From positions 372,001 to 436,000 of the forward strand of contig NZ_SOAV01000003.1 of assembly GCF_004364245.1 (NCBI RefSeq): 64,000 nucleotides of DNA, in the 5' to 3' direction. The position numbers and the translations under genes were made by a program. Positions 17,106 through 25,184 of this stretch are shown here, in pieces. Below the pieces are notes generated by a model. The model worked only from the letters and a program-made list of their open reading frames with translations, was not told the origin of the DNA and made no database searches. The DNA is from Streptomyces sp. BK208 (lineage in GTDB: Bacteria; Actinomycetota; Actinomycetes; Streptomycetales; Streptomycetaceae). Numbering within the stretch: the first letter of the stretch is position 1; every line of letters begins with the position of its first letter.

Positions 17106-18070
17106 TCGAGTCGGCTCAGGAGTCGGCAACCGGTTTCGCCGGCGCATCCGTCCACGTCTTCCCGCCCCAGGGCACCTTCGTGCCCGCGGCCGTCACCGCG
17201 GCAACAGGCCGCAGTGAGCGCTTCGCTGATGCCCTCGCCCGAATCACAGAGCAAACGGACGAGGTGTCCGCCGCTGAGGGCGGAGTGCGGTTGTCGCGCT
17301 TCCTCACCGAGGCCGAGCCGCCGTCCGTCGAGGAGTTGCAGCAGACGGGATGCCTCGAACTCGCCTCCTTCGTCACGTCTCTCGCCGCCCATCGGACGCT
17401 TTGTGACGCGCACGGGAGGCCGGCGGTCGTCCTCGGCGTCAGCGCAGGGGACTTCGCCGCCATGACGGCCGCCGGGGTCTTCAGCCTTCGGGACGGAGCA
17501 CATCTGGCCCTCAGGGCCGCTGAAGTGCAGCGCGGTTGCCCGGGCCGGATGGTCGCCTTGAAGTGCTCGTGCGAGGAGGCCGAGAAGATCATCCTGCGGA
17601 GCGGGGATCGTGACGCGCGCGTGGCGTTGGTGTTCGACGACCGTTCGGTGGTGGTCACCGTCCCGGGGGGCGAGGTACGTGCTCTGCGGGAGGCGGCGTC
17701 TGCGACGGGCGTCCAGACCGTCGTCACGCCCGTGCCGTTCGGTTCGCACCATCCGAGCCTGTCCCCTCAGATGGGAGCCCTCAGGGGCGTAGTGGCCTCC
17801 TACGAGCGGCACCCCGCAACGATGCCCGTGCACTCGGCTGCCGGCGGCCGGGTGTACCGGGACGGTGACACGGTGCCCCTGGCCATGGCGGAGAACCTCG
17901 TCTCGCCGGTGGACTTCCCGGCCTCACTGCGGCAGAGCCTCTTCCCGGGAGCACGCGTCGTCTTCGACCTGGACACCGGCGGTGCCCTGGCTTCGAGTGC
18001 GCGCAGGATCCTGTCCCGGTCCACGGTCGCCGTGCACGCCCCGTTCAGCGAGTCCGCCTTCGCCTGGTGA
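17102..18070 (+). CDS. free-standing acyltransferase-like protein (FabD/AT fold)
   Basis: A 322-residue protein with the layout of malonyl-CoA:ACP transacylases. FPPQGTF (residues 20-26) stands in the place of the FPGQGSQ loop. GVSAGDFAAM gives the nucleophile Ser114 (GHSxG in FabD), and FGSHHPSL gives the catalytic His216 or His217. The oxyanion-loop glutamine is kept but its surroundings deviate. AT enzymes load acyl groups on an acyl carrier protein, yet no carrier protein is visible nearby and a type III synthase does not need one. It may act on a carrier elsewhere, transfer an acyl group to a small molecule, or have a changed role. Coupled to the CMD gene by GTGA. A hairpin follows the stop. 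Confidence 0.75.
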   Translation: MIESAQESATGFAGASVHVFPPQGTFVPAAVTAATGRSERFADALARITEQTDEVSAAEGGVRLSRFLTEAEPPSVEELQQTGCLELASFVTSLAAHRTLCDAHGRPAVVLGVSAGDFAAMTAAGVFSLRDGAHLALRAAEVQRGCPGRMVALKCSCEEAEKIILRSGDRDARVALVFDDRSVVVTVPGGEVRALREAASATGVQTVVTPVPFGSHHPSLSPQMGALRGVVASYERHPATMPVHSAAGGRVYRDGDTVPLAMAENLVSPVDFPASLRQSLFPGARVVFDLDTGGALASSARRILSRSTVAVHAPFSESAFAW

Positions 18071-18108
18071 GGCGCGGTGGTGCCGCTGACGCGGTCTCCC
18101 GTGACCTG

Positions 18109-18145
18109 CGGCCCCGGTGGTCGGTGAGGTGCCCCACCGGGGCCG
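18109..18145. terminator. bidirectional hairpin between convergent operons
   Basis: CGGCCCCGGTGG and CCACCGGGGCCG pair perfectly over 12 bp around a 13-nt loop. It lies 38 bp after the acyltransferase-like gene and 120 bp after the oxidase gene on the other strand. Confidence 0.75.
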
Positions 18146-18265
18146 AAGGGAGTGGCACAGTTCAGCTGGGCGTGACCTCAGACCCCGATGCCGACGGCTT
18201 GAGAGCCGGGCAGTACGGCCATGCCGCCCCCTGTCCGACAGCGGAACGGCGGGTACGCGCCGAGG

Positions 18266-19714
18266 TCATGCCGGATCGCCGCCGTCTCCGGCCGTGCCTC
18301 CCGGACCGGCCGGGGAGATGTTCCAGTTGGTCCTGAAGACGTTGTCCGGGTCGTACAGGGCCTTCACCGCTCGCAGCCGGGCGTATTTCCCGGGTCCTCC
18401 GTACGCTTCCACAAGGGTCCCGACGTCGCCGTCCTCGTCCGCGTTGCGCATGTTCAAGTAGGCGCCCGGCGCCCTGCTGGCGCCGAGCCGGCCGACGGCT
18501 TCCCGAGCCTGCTGGGCGTAGAGACGGTCGCAGCGCGGGTCCTGCCAGTGCAACAGCAGTTGCAACCACCACGGGCTGCCGCGGCGGGAGAAGGCGCTTT
18601 CGCCCTCGGGCACGTCTCGCAACGCCCCTCCGAGCAGCAGGAGGACGATCTCCCCGTCCATCGGCATGTCGCTCCAGAAGCGGGTGATCGCGGCGACCGC
18701 CTCCGGTTCGAGGGCTCGCAGATGGGTTTCCTTGGTGTAATAGCGCCTCCCGTCCGGGAACTCGGCGTCCATCAGCCGCTGCACGCCGCCCGCGAAGGGC
18801 AGTACGACGTCTTCCTGCGCGTACGGTTTCCCCACTCGGGTCAGCTGCCGCAGTCGTGTCGCCGCCGGGTCGTCCGCCTCGCCGAGCCACATGGCGATCA
18901 GCAGCAACCCCGGATCGCCCACCCGGTCGGCGGGGACGAACGGATAGGGCGGCAGACGCTTCTTCAGAGACGCGTGCCAGCCGATCGTCCTGGGCAGTCC
19001 GGGCGCCAGAGCCGAGTAGGCGGCCAGGGCTTCGGGGGCTTCCTCGGGCCGGTACAAGGACACGGCCACCCGCATGTCGGGGCCGAATCGGTGTGCTCGG
19101 AAGGTGAACCGGGTGACGACCCCGAAATTTCCGCCTCCGCCTCGCAGTGCCCAGAACAGGTCCGGCCGCGTGACCGAGCACGTCTCGACCACGCGGCCGT
19201 CGGCCAGCACCACCTCGCACGAGTCGATGTTGTCGCAGGTCAGGCCATAGGACCGAGTCAGCCATCCGGTCCCACCGCCGAGTGCCAAACCGCCGAGCCC
19301 CGTCTCGGACACCGTGCCGGCCGGCACCGCAAGGCCGTGCGGGGCGGTGGCCCGGTCCAGATCGGCGAGGAGGCAGCCGCCCTCGGCGTCCACCCGTCCC
19401 CGGTCCGCGTGGACCGTCACCCGGCGCATGCCGGAGAGGTCGATGGCGAGGCCCCCGTCGCGCAGCGCATGGCCCGAGACGGAGTGTCCCCCGCCGCGCA
19501 CCGACAGCGGCAGGCCTTCGGCCCGAGCGGCGTTCACGGCACGCACGACATCGCGCGTCGAGGAACACACCGCGATGACGGCGGGGCGGCGGTCCACCAT
19601 GGCGTTCCAGACGGTGCGCTGCCGGTCGTAGTCCTCGTCTCCGGGCGTCAGCAGCCTCCCTTGGAACTCCGAGGCGAGGGCTGCCGACACCCGACGTGCG
19701 CTCGTCGCCGTCAC
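18266..19714 (-). CDS. berberine-bridge-type FAD-linked oxidase, bicovalent flavin
   Basis: A 482-residue flavoprotein. The FAD_binding_4 domain (about 43-210) has RGGGHSVSGHA with His77 and GWLTRSYGLTCDN with Cys160. These are the two residues that bind FAD covalently in bicovalent BBE-type enzymes. The C-terminal BBE segment is YLNMRNADEDGD with ALYDPDNVFRTNWNI. Such enzymes oxidise phenols, sugars or polyketides at high potential with O2. No Sec or Tat signal is present, so it is probably cytoplasmic. The GTG start overlaps the stop of the upstream small gene by GTGA. It is the last gene of the polyketide operon and the obvious candidate for oxidative tailoring. Confidence 0.88.
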   Translation of the reverse strand: MTATSARRVSAALASEFQGRLLTPGDEDYDRQRTVWNAMVDRRPAVIAVCSSTRDVVRAVNAARAEGLPLSVRGGGHSVSGHALRDGGLAIDLSGMRRVTVHADRGRVDAEGGCLLADLDRATAPHGLAVPAGTVSETGLGGLALGGGTGWLTRSYGLTCDNIDSCEVVLADGRVVETCSVTRPDLFWALRGGGGNFGVVTRFTFRAHRFGPDMRVAVSLYRPEEAPEALAAYSALAPGLPRTIGWHASLKKRLPPYPFVPADRVGDPGLLLIAMWLGEADDPAATRLRQLTRVGKPYAQEDVVLPFAGGVQRLMDAEFPDGRRYYTKETHLRALEPEAVAAITRFWSDMPMDGEIVLLLLGGALRDVPEGESAFSRRGSPWWLQLLLHWQDPRCDRLYAQQAREAVGRLGASRAPGAYLNMRNADEDGDVGTLVEAYGGPGKYARLRAVKALYDPDNVFRTNWNISPAGPGGTAGDGGDPA

Positions 19715-19932
19715 CGCTCGGGCCCCGGCAGCGTCGTGACGTGGCCGTCTCGACTCACCTCTGTCAACCGGTATGCGGCCGCTATCAGTTCTCCGGCCGT
19801 CAGGTCGGGGTCCCGGGCGAGCGCGGGGGCCGCGTGGATCTCCGAGAGGAAGGAGGCGAGCCGATCCTCGCGTCGTGAACCGGACGTCCGGACGCGGCGG
19901 CCGGCGAAGGCCTCACCGGCGTCGGGGCACAT
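19711..19932 (-). CDS. small protein of unknown function in polyketide operon
   Basis: A 73-residue protein: a basic start (MCPDAGEAFAGRRVRTSGSR), then a likely helical part (REDRLASFLSEIHAAPALAR, DLTAGELIAAAYRLTEV) and a short tail. It begins within the last codons of the SnoaL-like gene and ends in a GTGA overlap with the oxidase gene, so it is embedded in a fully coupled operon. It is not an acyl carrier protein: I see no Asp-Ser-Leu site. It may be a partner or chaperone of the oxidase. No family recognised. Confidence 0.55.
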   Translation of the reverse strand: MCPDAGEAFAGRRVRTSGSRREDRLASFLSEIHAAPALARDPDLTAGELIAAAYRLTEVSRDGHVTTLPGPER

Positions 19933-20368
19933 CTCCCCCTCCGGTGCCGGCCGGGACAGAGGGTGCGAGCAACCGCTGGAGGTGATCAGGCGCATGAGCG
20001 TTCTCCCAGTGTTCGACGACAAGGCCGTCGGCGAACCGCCAGAGTCCGCAGAACGGCATCGCGACGACCCGGGGACGGGAAGCCCGCAGCGTCCCCAGGA
20101 CGGCACCGAAGTGGTCGTTGGCCACGATGTGTTGGGTGTCCATGACGAGCGTGCCCTCGGTGGCCCGGACAAGGTCCCGCTCGTGGGCCAGGACGTCCTC
20201 CTTCCCCCGGCACACCCGGCTGTCGTCGACGCCTCGGTCCGCCGGGTGCAGGACGATGTCGGGCGCGGCGAAATCCGCGAGGCGCATCAGGTCGGCGTAG
20301 ACCGTTTCGAGGAGGCGCACGTGCGGATGCGCGGTGGGGGCCGGCTCCGGGGGTCCGGCGGTGGTCAT
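19913..20368 (-). CDS. SnoaL-like / NTF2-fold protein
   Basis: A 151-residue protein. LLETVYADLMRLADFAAPDI, HPADRG, GKEDVLAHERDLV and GLWRFADGLVVEHWENAHAP follow the cone-shaped NTF2-like fold of SnoaL polyketide cyclases and related dehydratases. Possible roles are cyclisation, dehydration or ligand binding on the polyketide. Its ATG shares one base with the stop of the aldo/keto reductase (TGATG), a strong sign of coupling. The last 15 residues are arginine- and glycine-rich and may be disordered. Confidence 0.78.
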   Translation of the reverse strand: MTTAGPPEPAPTAHPHVRLLETVYADLMRLADFAAPDIVLHPADRGVDDSRVCRGKEDVLAHERDLVRATEGTLVMDTQHIVANDHFGAVLGTLRASRPRVVAMPFCGLWRFADGLVVEHWENAHAPDHLQRLLAPSVPAGTGGGDVPRRR

Positions 20369-21321
20369 CAGCGGGCTCCTGCCTGATCGTGATGAGCGGT
20401 GGGGCGCCACGGCGTTGCCTTGGCACACAGCTGCTCGATCTCACGCCACTGGTTGTCGTCGAGCTGGAGACCGGCCGCTTCGGTGTTCTCCTCGAGGTGG
20501 GCCACGGACGTGGTGCCGGGGATCAGGAGTGTGTTCGGCGAGCGGTGCAGCAGCCAGGCCAGGCCGAGTTGGGCGCCGGTGACGCCGTACCGTGCGGCCG
20601 CCTCGGTGAGGATGCCGTCCGGGCCGACCAGGTCGCCGTGCCCCAGCGGGAACCAGGGGATGAAGGCGATCCCGTGCCGCTCCGCGTAGTCGAGGACGTC
20701 CTCGCCCGAGCGGTCCGCGATGTTGTAGAGGTTCTCCACCGCCGCTATCTCGGTGATCCGCCGGGCCTGGTCGAGCTGTTCCACGGTCACCTCCGGCTGG
20801 CCCGAGAGCCCGACGTGGCGGATCTTTCCCTCCCTCCGCATGTCGGCGAGGACTCCCAACTGGTCCTCCAGCGGCACCGTTTCGTCGATGCGGTGCAGCA
20901 TGTAGAGGTCGATGCGGTCCAGGCCCAGGCGGAGGAGACTCACCTCGACCTGCTGACGCAGGTACTCCGGCCGGCCGAGGGCGACGATGTACGGGGACCG
21001 GTTCTCCCCCCTGATCCAGTCGCCGGGCCCGCTGCGCAGCATCCCGCCCTTGGTGGCGATGACCAGCCCCTCCGGGTAGGGAGACAGCGCGGTGCGTATC
21101 AGCTCCTCGTTGTAGCCGGGCCCGTAGGAGTCCGCCGTGTCGATGAAGTCGACGCCGAGTTCGACGGCGCGCCGCAGGACCGCGGCCGCGTTGTCCGGGT
21201 CGGAGGGCGGCCCCCACATGCCGGGTCCGGTCAGGTGCATGGCGCCGAAGCCCAGACGGCGGACGCACGGGCCGTCGGCGAAGGTGAAGCTGGGGTTGGG
21301 TGATTGGATCGAGGTGCTCAT
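20368..21321 (-). CDS. aldo/keto reductase
   Basis: A 317-residue TIM-barrel NADPH-dependent oxidoreductase. The Asp-Tyr-Lys-His tetrad is visible in FIDTADSYGPG (Asp, Tyr), VIATKGG (Lys) and LYMLHRID (His). The C-terminal cofactor loop is IPGTTSVAHLEEN. It matches the family length. ATGA overlap with the polyketide synthase upstream and TGATG overlap with the SnoaL-like gene downstream place it in the middle of the operon. It could reduce a carbonyl tautomer of a polyhydroxynaphthalene; substrate is inferred only from context. Confidence 0.88.
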   Translation of the reverse strand: MSTSIQSPNPSFTFADGPCVRRLGFGAMHLTGPGMWGPPSDPDNAAAVLRRAVELGVDFIDTADSYGPGYNEELIRTALSPYPEGLVIATKGGMLRSGPGDWIRGENRSPYIVALGRPEYLRQQVEVSLLRLGLDRIDLYMLHRIDETVPLEDQLGVLADMRREGKIRHVGLSGQPEVTVEQLDQARRITEIAAVENLYNIADRSGEDVLDYAERHGIAFIPWFPLGHGDLVGPDGILTEAAARYGVTGAQLGLAWLLHRSPNTLLIPGTTSVAHLEENTEAAGLQLDDNQWREIEQLCAKATPWRPTAHHDQAGAR

Positions 21322-22448
21322 TCGGTGCTCCTTTCGATGGTTGTCACCGGCGTGCCTCCGGAATTGGAGGCGGACTTCGTCGCGCCGGGCGCGTCCCTGC
21401 CGTCACCCAGCCAGGTGCCGAGGCTGATCTCCGCGGTGATGCCCGGCCCGAACCCGGCGACGATTCCGCGATGCCCGGGGCTCAGAGAGCCGGATGTGAT
21501 CAGTCGGCGCAGGACGTCCAGGACCACGGCCGAGGCGATGTTGCCGTGGTGCGTGAGCGTGGCGCGGCTGAAGGACAGGAGATCCGACGACACGCCCAGA
21601 TACCGGGAGAGGTCGTCGAGGATGCGGGGGCCGCCGGCGTGGATGACGTAGAAGTCGAGTGCCGAGGCGTCCCAGCCGTGCGTTGCCGCGACGGCCCGCA
21701 ACGCGGGGGCGAGCTGCTCCATGGTGCCGGGGACCCGGCGGTCGAGCCGGAAGTGGAAACCGGTCTCCTTCACGGCGTACGAGATCCAGTCCTCGGTGTC
21801 CGGGACGAGCCGGGAGCCGGTCGCCTCCAGGGACAGCCCGTGCTCGGAGCGGGACCTGACCACGGCTGCGGCGACCGCGTCGCCGAACAAGCCGTTGGAC
21901 AGCAGATTGCCCACCTCCAGGTCGTCCGGCTGGTAGCACAGGGAGCAGAACTCGCAGGAGACGATCAGCACGTTGGCATCGGCGTGGGACGCACAGAAGT
22001 CGTGCGCGCGATTGATCGCCGCACCGCCGGCCGCGCACCCGAGTTGGGCGATGGGGATCTGGCAGGTGTCGTGACCGAAGCCCAGCTCGTTGATCATCCA
22101 TGCGGTGAGCGACGGCATGGTGAACGCGGTACAGGACACGAAGACGATCGCGTCGATGTCCTGCACGGTGAGCGCCGCGTTGTCCAGAGCCTGCTCGACC
22201 ACGTCCGGTATACGCGCCTGGGCCTCGCGCACGTACACACGGGTGCGCTCCTCGACACCGGGATGGCGCAGCGTTCGTTCCAGCGGCTGGACAAGGCGCC
22301 GGTTCTGCACGCCCGTGTTGGAGATGAGCTTCAACGCCAGGGGCAGACGCGGGTGATCACCGTGCAGCCGCTCGGCCAGGTGGAGGGTCTGATCCATGCT
22401 GATGGTGTGTTCGGGGACGCCCACCGCGGGGCAGCACAGGACAGCCAT
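21318..22448 (-). CDS. rppA: type III polyketide synthase, RppA-like (1,3,6,8-tetrahydroxynaphthalene synthase)
   Basis: A 376-residue chalcone-synthase-fold enzyme. The triad is Cys138 (QLGCAAGGAAINRAHD), His270 (VIHAGGPRILDD) and Asn303 (HGNIASAVVLD), with the same numbering as Streptomyces RppA. The RppA-type cysteines Cys106 (VSCTAF) and Cys168 (EFCSLCYQP) are also kept. RppA condenses five malonyl-CoA units to tetrahydroxynaphthalene, which oxidises to flaviolin, so a naphthalene-type product is likely. AAGGAG lies 6 nt before the ATG. It is the first gene of a coupled five-gene operon, with a copy of the 16-bp motif 197 bp upstream. The P450 and cupin genes usual beside rppA are absent. 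The 25-residue C-terminal tail is Ser/Thr-rich. Confidence 0.92.
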   Translation of the reverse strand: MAVLCCPAVGVPEHTISMDQTLHLAERLHGDHPRLPLALKLISNTGVQNRRLVQPLERTLRHPGVEERTRVYVREAQARIPDVVEQALDNAALTVQDIDAIVFVSCTAFTMPSLTAWMINELGFGHDTCQIPIAQLGCAAGGAAINRAHDFCASHADANVLIVSCEFCSLCYQPDDLEVGNLLSNGLFGDAVAAAVVRSRSEHGLSLEATGSRLVPDTEDWISYAVKETGFHFRLDRRVPGTMEQLAPALRAVAATHGWDASALDFYVIHAGGPRILDDLSRYLGVSSDLLSFSRATLTHHGNIASAVVLDVLRRLITSGSLSPGHRGIVAGFGPGITAEISLGTWLGDGRDAPGATKSASNSGGTPVTTIERSTE

Positions 22449-22644
22449 GAGGCTCCTTCGTGGTTCGGATTCGGCGGGCCGGGCGGCTTCGGCGTATTCC
22501 TGCGGCGCGTGCGCCGACTCGTCCGCCCGCCTCTGCGACGGCGGCGCCTGCTCGTGGTGCCGGATGCCGTCCGTCGTTCGTACGGGTACAGACGGTCGCG
22601 TAACCTCCACGATCAGCGGAAAACTCGCCCGGAGGACGCGGGGT

Positions 22645-22660
22645 GTGAACACGTTGAGCG
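22645..22660 (-). promoter_or_regulatory. 16-bp cluster motif, copy e
   Basis: Reads CGCTCAACGTGTTCAC in the sense of the polyketide synthase operon, two mismatches to the consensus, 197 bp upstream of its start. Confidence 0.55.
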
Positions 22661-22838
22661 TGACGCCGCGGAGGGCCGTCCCCTCGCGCCTTGATCGGCG
22701 GTGAACCAGCCGGTCGTCCCCTGGCGCCCGGGCTCGGGGCGTGGTCCGACGCGCCGCGCGGTCACTGCCCGGGCCCGGAGGCCGTGCGTCCTCCGGGTAC
22801 AAGGACACGGACCGCCCGGGCGGGCAGGAGGGCACAGG

Positions 22839-22854
22839 CCTTCAACACGTTCAC
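22839..22854 (+). promoter_or_regulatory. 16-bp cluster motif, copy f
   Basis: CCTTCAACACGTTCAC, two mismatches to the consensus, in the sense orientation of the methyltransferase gene and 293 bp upstream of it. Confidence 0.5.
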
Positions 22855-23146
22855 GTCTCCCGTGCCCGTGCAGCTTCTCCTGCCGCTCCGTACGGCGCTG
22901 TACTGATAGTCACCGCGCGGGTGCGAACACATGAGAGCGCTGCAGGGCCGAGCTCCACGAGGCAGCCGCCCGGAAAAATCATTCCTCGCCGGCGCACCCT
23001 GCTGACCGCCGTCACGGGACTGCCCGCGTTCCGGCACTTCCGCCGCGGGCCCCGGATCGCCGTGCCGGCCCCTCGGGCGAGGCCGCCGTCCACCCCGCGA
23101 TCCACCACCGAAGTCATCCGCTCCGACCGTCACAAGGGATCTGTAC

Positions 23147-23861
23147 ATGGACACCGACACATCCGGCTATGCCGACAGTTGGGAGACCTACTGGGCCGAA
23201 GCGGCGGCCGACGGGAAACCGTCGCTGTGGGACTGTGCTCCCGAGTTCGCCTGCGCCCGTGACCTCCCTCTGTTCGAGCCCTACCTGGACCCCGAGCAGA
23301 CGCTCCTCGACATCGGTTGCGGCAACGGGACCCAGACCCGCTTCCTCGCCCGGCATCACAAGAGGGTGATCGGGACCGATGTTTCCGTCTCCGCCGTCAG
23401 GGCGGCGCGCGTCCGCGATCCCGACCACGCCTACCTGGTGCTCGACCTGCTCGACGCCTCGGTGCGTGCACGCCATGCACGCAACGCTCGGCGACGCGAG
23501 TATGTACATGCGCGCCGTCCTTCACCAGATACGTCCGGAGCACCGTCCCGCCTTCGCTGCCTCCCTGCGTACCCTGATGGGCGACAACGGAGTCCTGGCC
23601 TTCGTCGAGCTGTCCCCAGGTGCTGAGGAGTACCTGCAAGAGCTCATGGTGAAGCACGGTCCTCCCCCCGCCCTCACCCGCGTCCTCGACACCGGGGTCC
23701 GCCCCGGCAGCGTCGGTCGGGAAGAAGCACTTGCCCTCCTCGGCACGGACGAGTTCGTGGTTCTCGCCGAGTCGGACACCACCGTCCACACCACGTACGC
23801 ACTGCCCACCGGTCAACACGCCGAGGTGCCTGCCTACTTCATGGCACTGCGTCGCAGGTGA
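23147..23861 (+). pseudogene. class I SAM-dependent methyltransferase, frameshifted
   Basis: The first frame, from the ATG at 23147, gives a normal N-terminus: SWETYWAEAAADGKPSLWDC, then SAM motif I LLDIGCGNGTQTRFLA and YLVLDLLDAS at about 23460. The homologous C-terminal part then continues in another frame: VHAMHATLGDASMYMRAVLH through TTYALPTGQHAEVPAYFMAL to the stop at 23861. One extra base in 23459-23466 would explain it. It is either a real inactivating mutation or a sequencing error. The intact protein would be about 237 residues and fits an O- or C-methyltransferase for the polyketide. A copy of the 16-bp motif lies upstream. Confidence 0.7.
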
Positions 23862-24011
23862 CGTCCACCCGCGGTTCCCCGGCCCCCTTGCGCCCAGGCT
23901 GGGGGGGGTGCGCTTCGTCGGCTGAAGGCCGTTCGAGCAGGGCGGGTTGCCGCCCGTTCGGGCCGGGCCGATTCGCGACCAGCGGTCATGTCGCACTCGC
24001 ATGCACACGCA

Positions 24012-24050
24012 GGCGGGGCCGGAGGGACGTGTGGTCCCTCCGGCCCCGCC
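24012..24050. terminator. strong hairpin between methyltransferase and SLT genes
   Basis: GGCGGGGCCGGAGGGAC pairs perfectly over 17 bp with GTCCCTCCGGCCCCGCC around a 5-nt loop. It serves the SLT gene on the minus strand, about 75 bp after its stop, and may act in both directions. Confidence 0.85.
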
Positions 24051-24124
24051 GTGCTGCCTGGGCCCCGCCGGCCTCCGCGTGGGACCGGTGTCCCCGGGGC
24101 TCAGGCGGTCAGTGGGTCCGCCGG

Positions 24125-24643
24125 TCAGTAGGCGGAGTCGACGTTGTCCATCGAGCCGTACTTGTCGGCCGCGTAGTTGCAGGCGGCGACGATGTTGGCG
24201 ATCGGGTCGGTGATGGAGTCCTTGGTGCCCTTGACGTGGTAGGCGTCGAAGGTGGGCTGGATCGTCTGGAGCAGGCCCTTCGAGGGGATGCCGTTCTGGG
24301 CGTTGACGTCCCAGTTGTTCTGCGCCTTCGGGTTGCCGGACGACTCGCGCATGATGTTGCGGTGCAGGCCCTCGTAGGTGCCCGGGATGTTCTTGGCGTC
24401 CATGACGTCCAGCGCGGTGCGGATCCAGCCGTCGAGGTCGTTGCCGTGCTTCTTCTTGCCGGCCTTGACGAGGGCCTCGATCTTGTCGGTCTGGGCCTGG
24501 GTCTGCGCGGTGGAGGCCTTGGCCGGTGCGGCGGCGTGCGCCGGGCTCGGGGCGAGGGTGAGGGCGACGGCGGCGGCTCCCGCGGCGCCGAGGGAGGCCA
24601 CGGCGGACTTGCGGATGCTGGGGCGGCGCATGATGGCGTGCAT
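24125..24643 (-). CDS. secreted transglycosylase SLT-domain protein
   Basis: A 172-residue secreted protein. The signal peptide has a basic start (MHAIMRRPSIRK), a hydrophobic core (LGAAGAAAVALTLAP) and cleavage near AHA-AA. The mature part has a Gln/Lys-rich linker, then a lysozyme-like SLT domain: IMRESSGNPKAQNNWDVNAQ (catalytic Glu in RESSGNP), GIPSKGLLQTI and PIANIVAACNYAADKYGS. This is the short Streptomyces SLT type found in many exported proteins and predicted to cleave peptidoglycan glycan strands. GGAGAGG lies about 9 nt before the ATG; a second in-frame ATG 12 nt downstream is an alternative. A 541-bp gene-free leader precedes it. Confidence 0.88.
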   Translation of the reverse strand: MHAIMRRPSIRKSAVASLGAAGAAAVALTLAPSPAHAAAPAKASTAQTQAQTDKIEALVKAGKKKHGNDLDGWIRTALDVMDAKNIPGTYEGLHRNIMRESSGNPKAQNNWDVNAQNGIPSKGLLQTIQPTFDAYHVKGTKDSITDPIANIVAACNYAADKYGSMDNVDSAY

Positions 24644-25184
24644 GGGGGTGTACCTCTCCATTCGGGGACGTGATGGGGAGGCCGACGGGGGGTCGGCGAC
24701 GCGGTGTCCGCGTTGGACGCGGCTTCGCGTCATCAGGGCCGGTGTCTGGATCACGGACGGGCTCTTGCCGTCCGGTCCCGGCGCTCGGCTCCCCGGTACG
24801 TCGAACACCTTGCGCAACGCCCCGGCGCCGCGACAAGTGTGTGACCTACTACGCCGCTTCGCAGACGGGCGGCGCGACGGCCCGGACGGTTGGGGGCCGG
24901 CGCGGGCGAGCGGCCGTCGGGCGTCTACTAACCCCGGCCCTGTGTGACGTGAGCCCTGTGCGCGCCCTCACAGAACCGGTCACCCAGCGGTAGCTTGCCA
25001 TCACCCTGCGGAGACGGGTGTGTCACTCAAAGGTACGGTTCGGCCACCGTTCGGGGTGCCGGCCGGGAGGGCCGGCCGACGTCCCGGCACCTGTCCGGCA
25101 TCCTGGCGGCTTACGCCGGCCGGCCGGCGCCCGCCGGGTGCACAGCGTTTCGCCGACCGCGTCATGGCATCCCGGTGGAGCCCC
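24644..25184. other. long leader upstream of the SLT gene
   Basis: 541 bp without a supported gene, between the TetR gene and the SLT gene on the same strand. Streptomyces cell-wall hydrolase genes often have long leaders with a cyclic-di-AMP (ydaO) riboswitch. I looked for the conserved GGGGTGAAT and CCGTCAGCTAACC blocks on the minus strand and did not find them. No tRNA or tandem repeat seen. Confidence 0.4.

Larger units (their letters stand above)
22449..23146. other. divergent promoter region with two motif copies
   Basis: 698 bp between the polyketide synthase operon and the methyltransferase gene. It contains two inverted copies of the 16-bp motif 194 bp apart. No reading frame here has both a ribosome site and protein-like composition. 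Confidence 0.5.

Noticed and set aside
24644..25184. cyclic-di-AMP (ydaO) riboswitch before the SLT gene
   Set aside because: Expected from gene type, but the conserved sequence blocks were not found on reading the minus strand.
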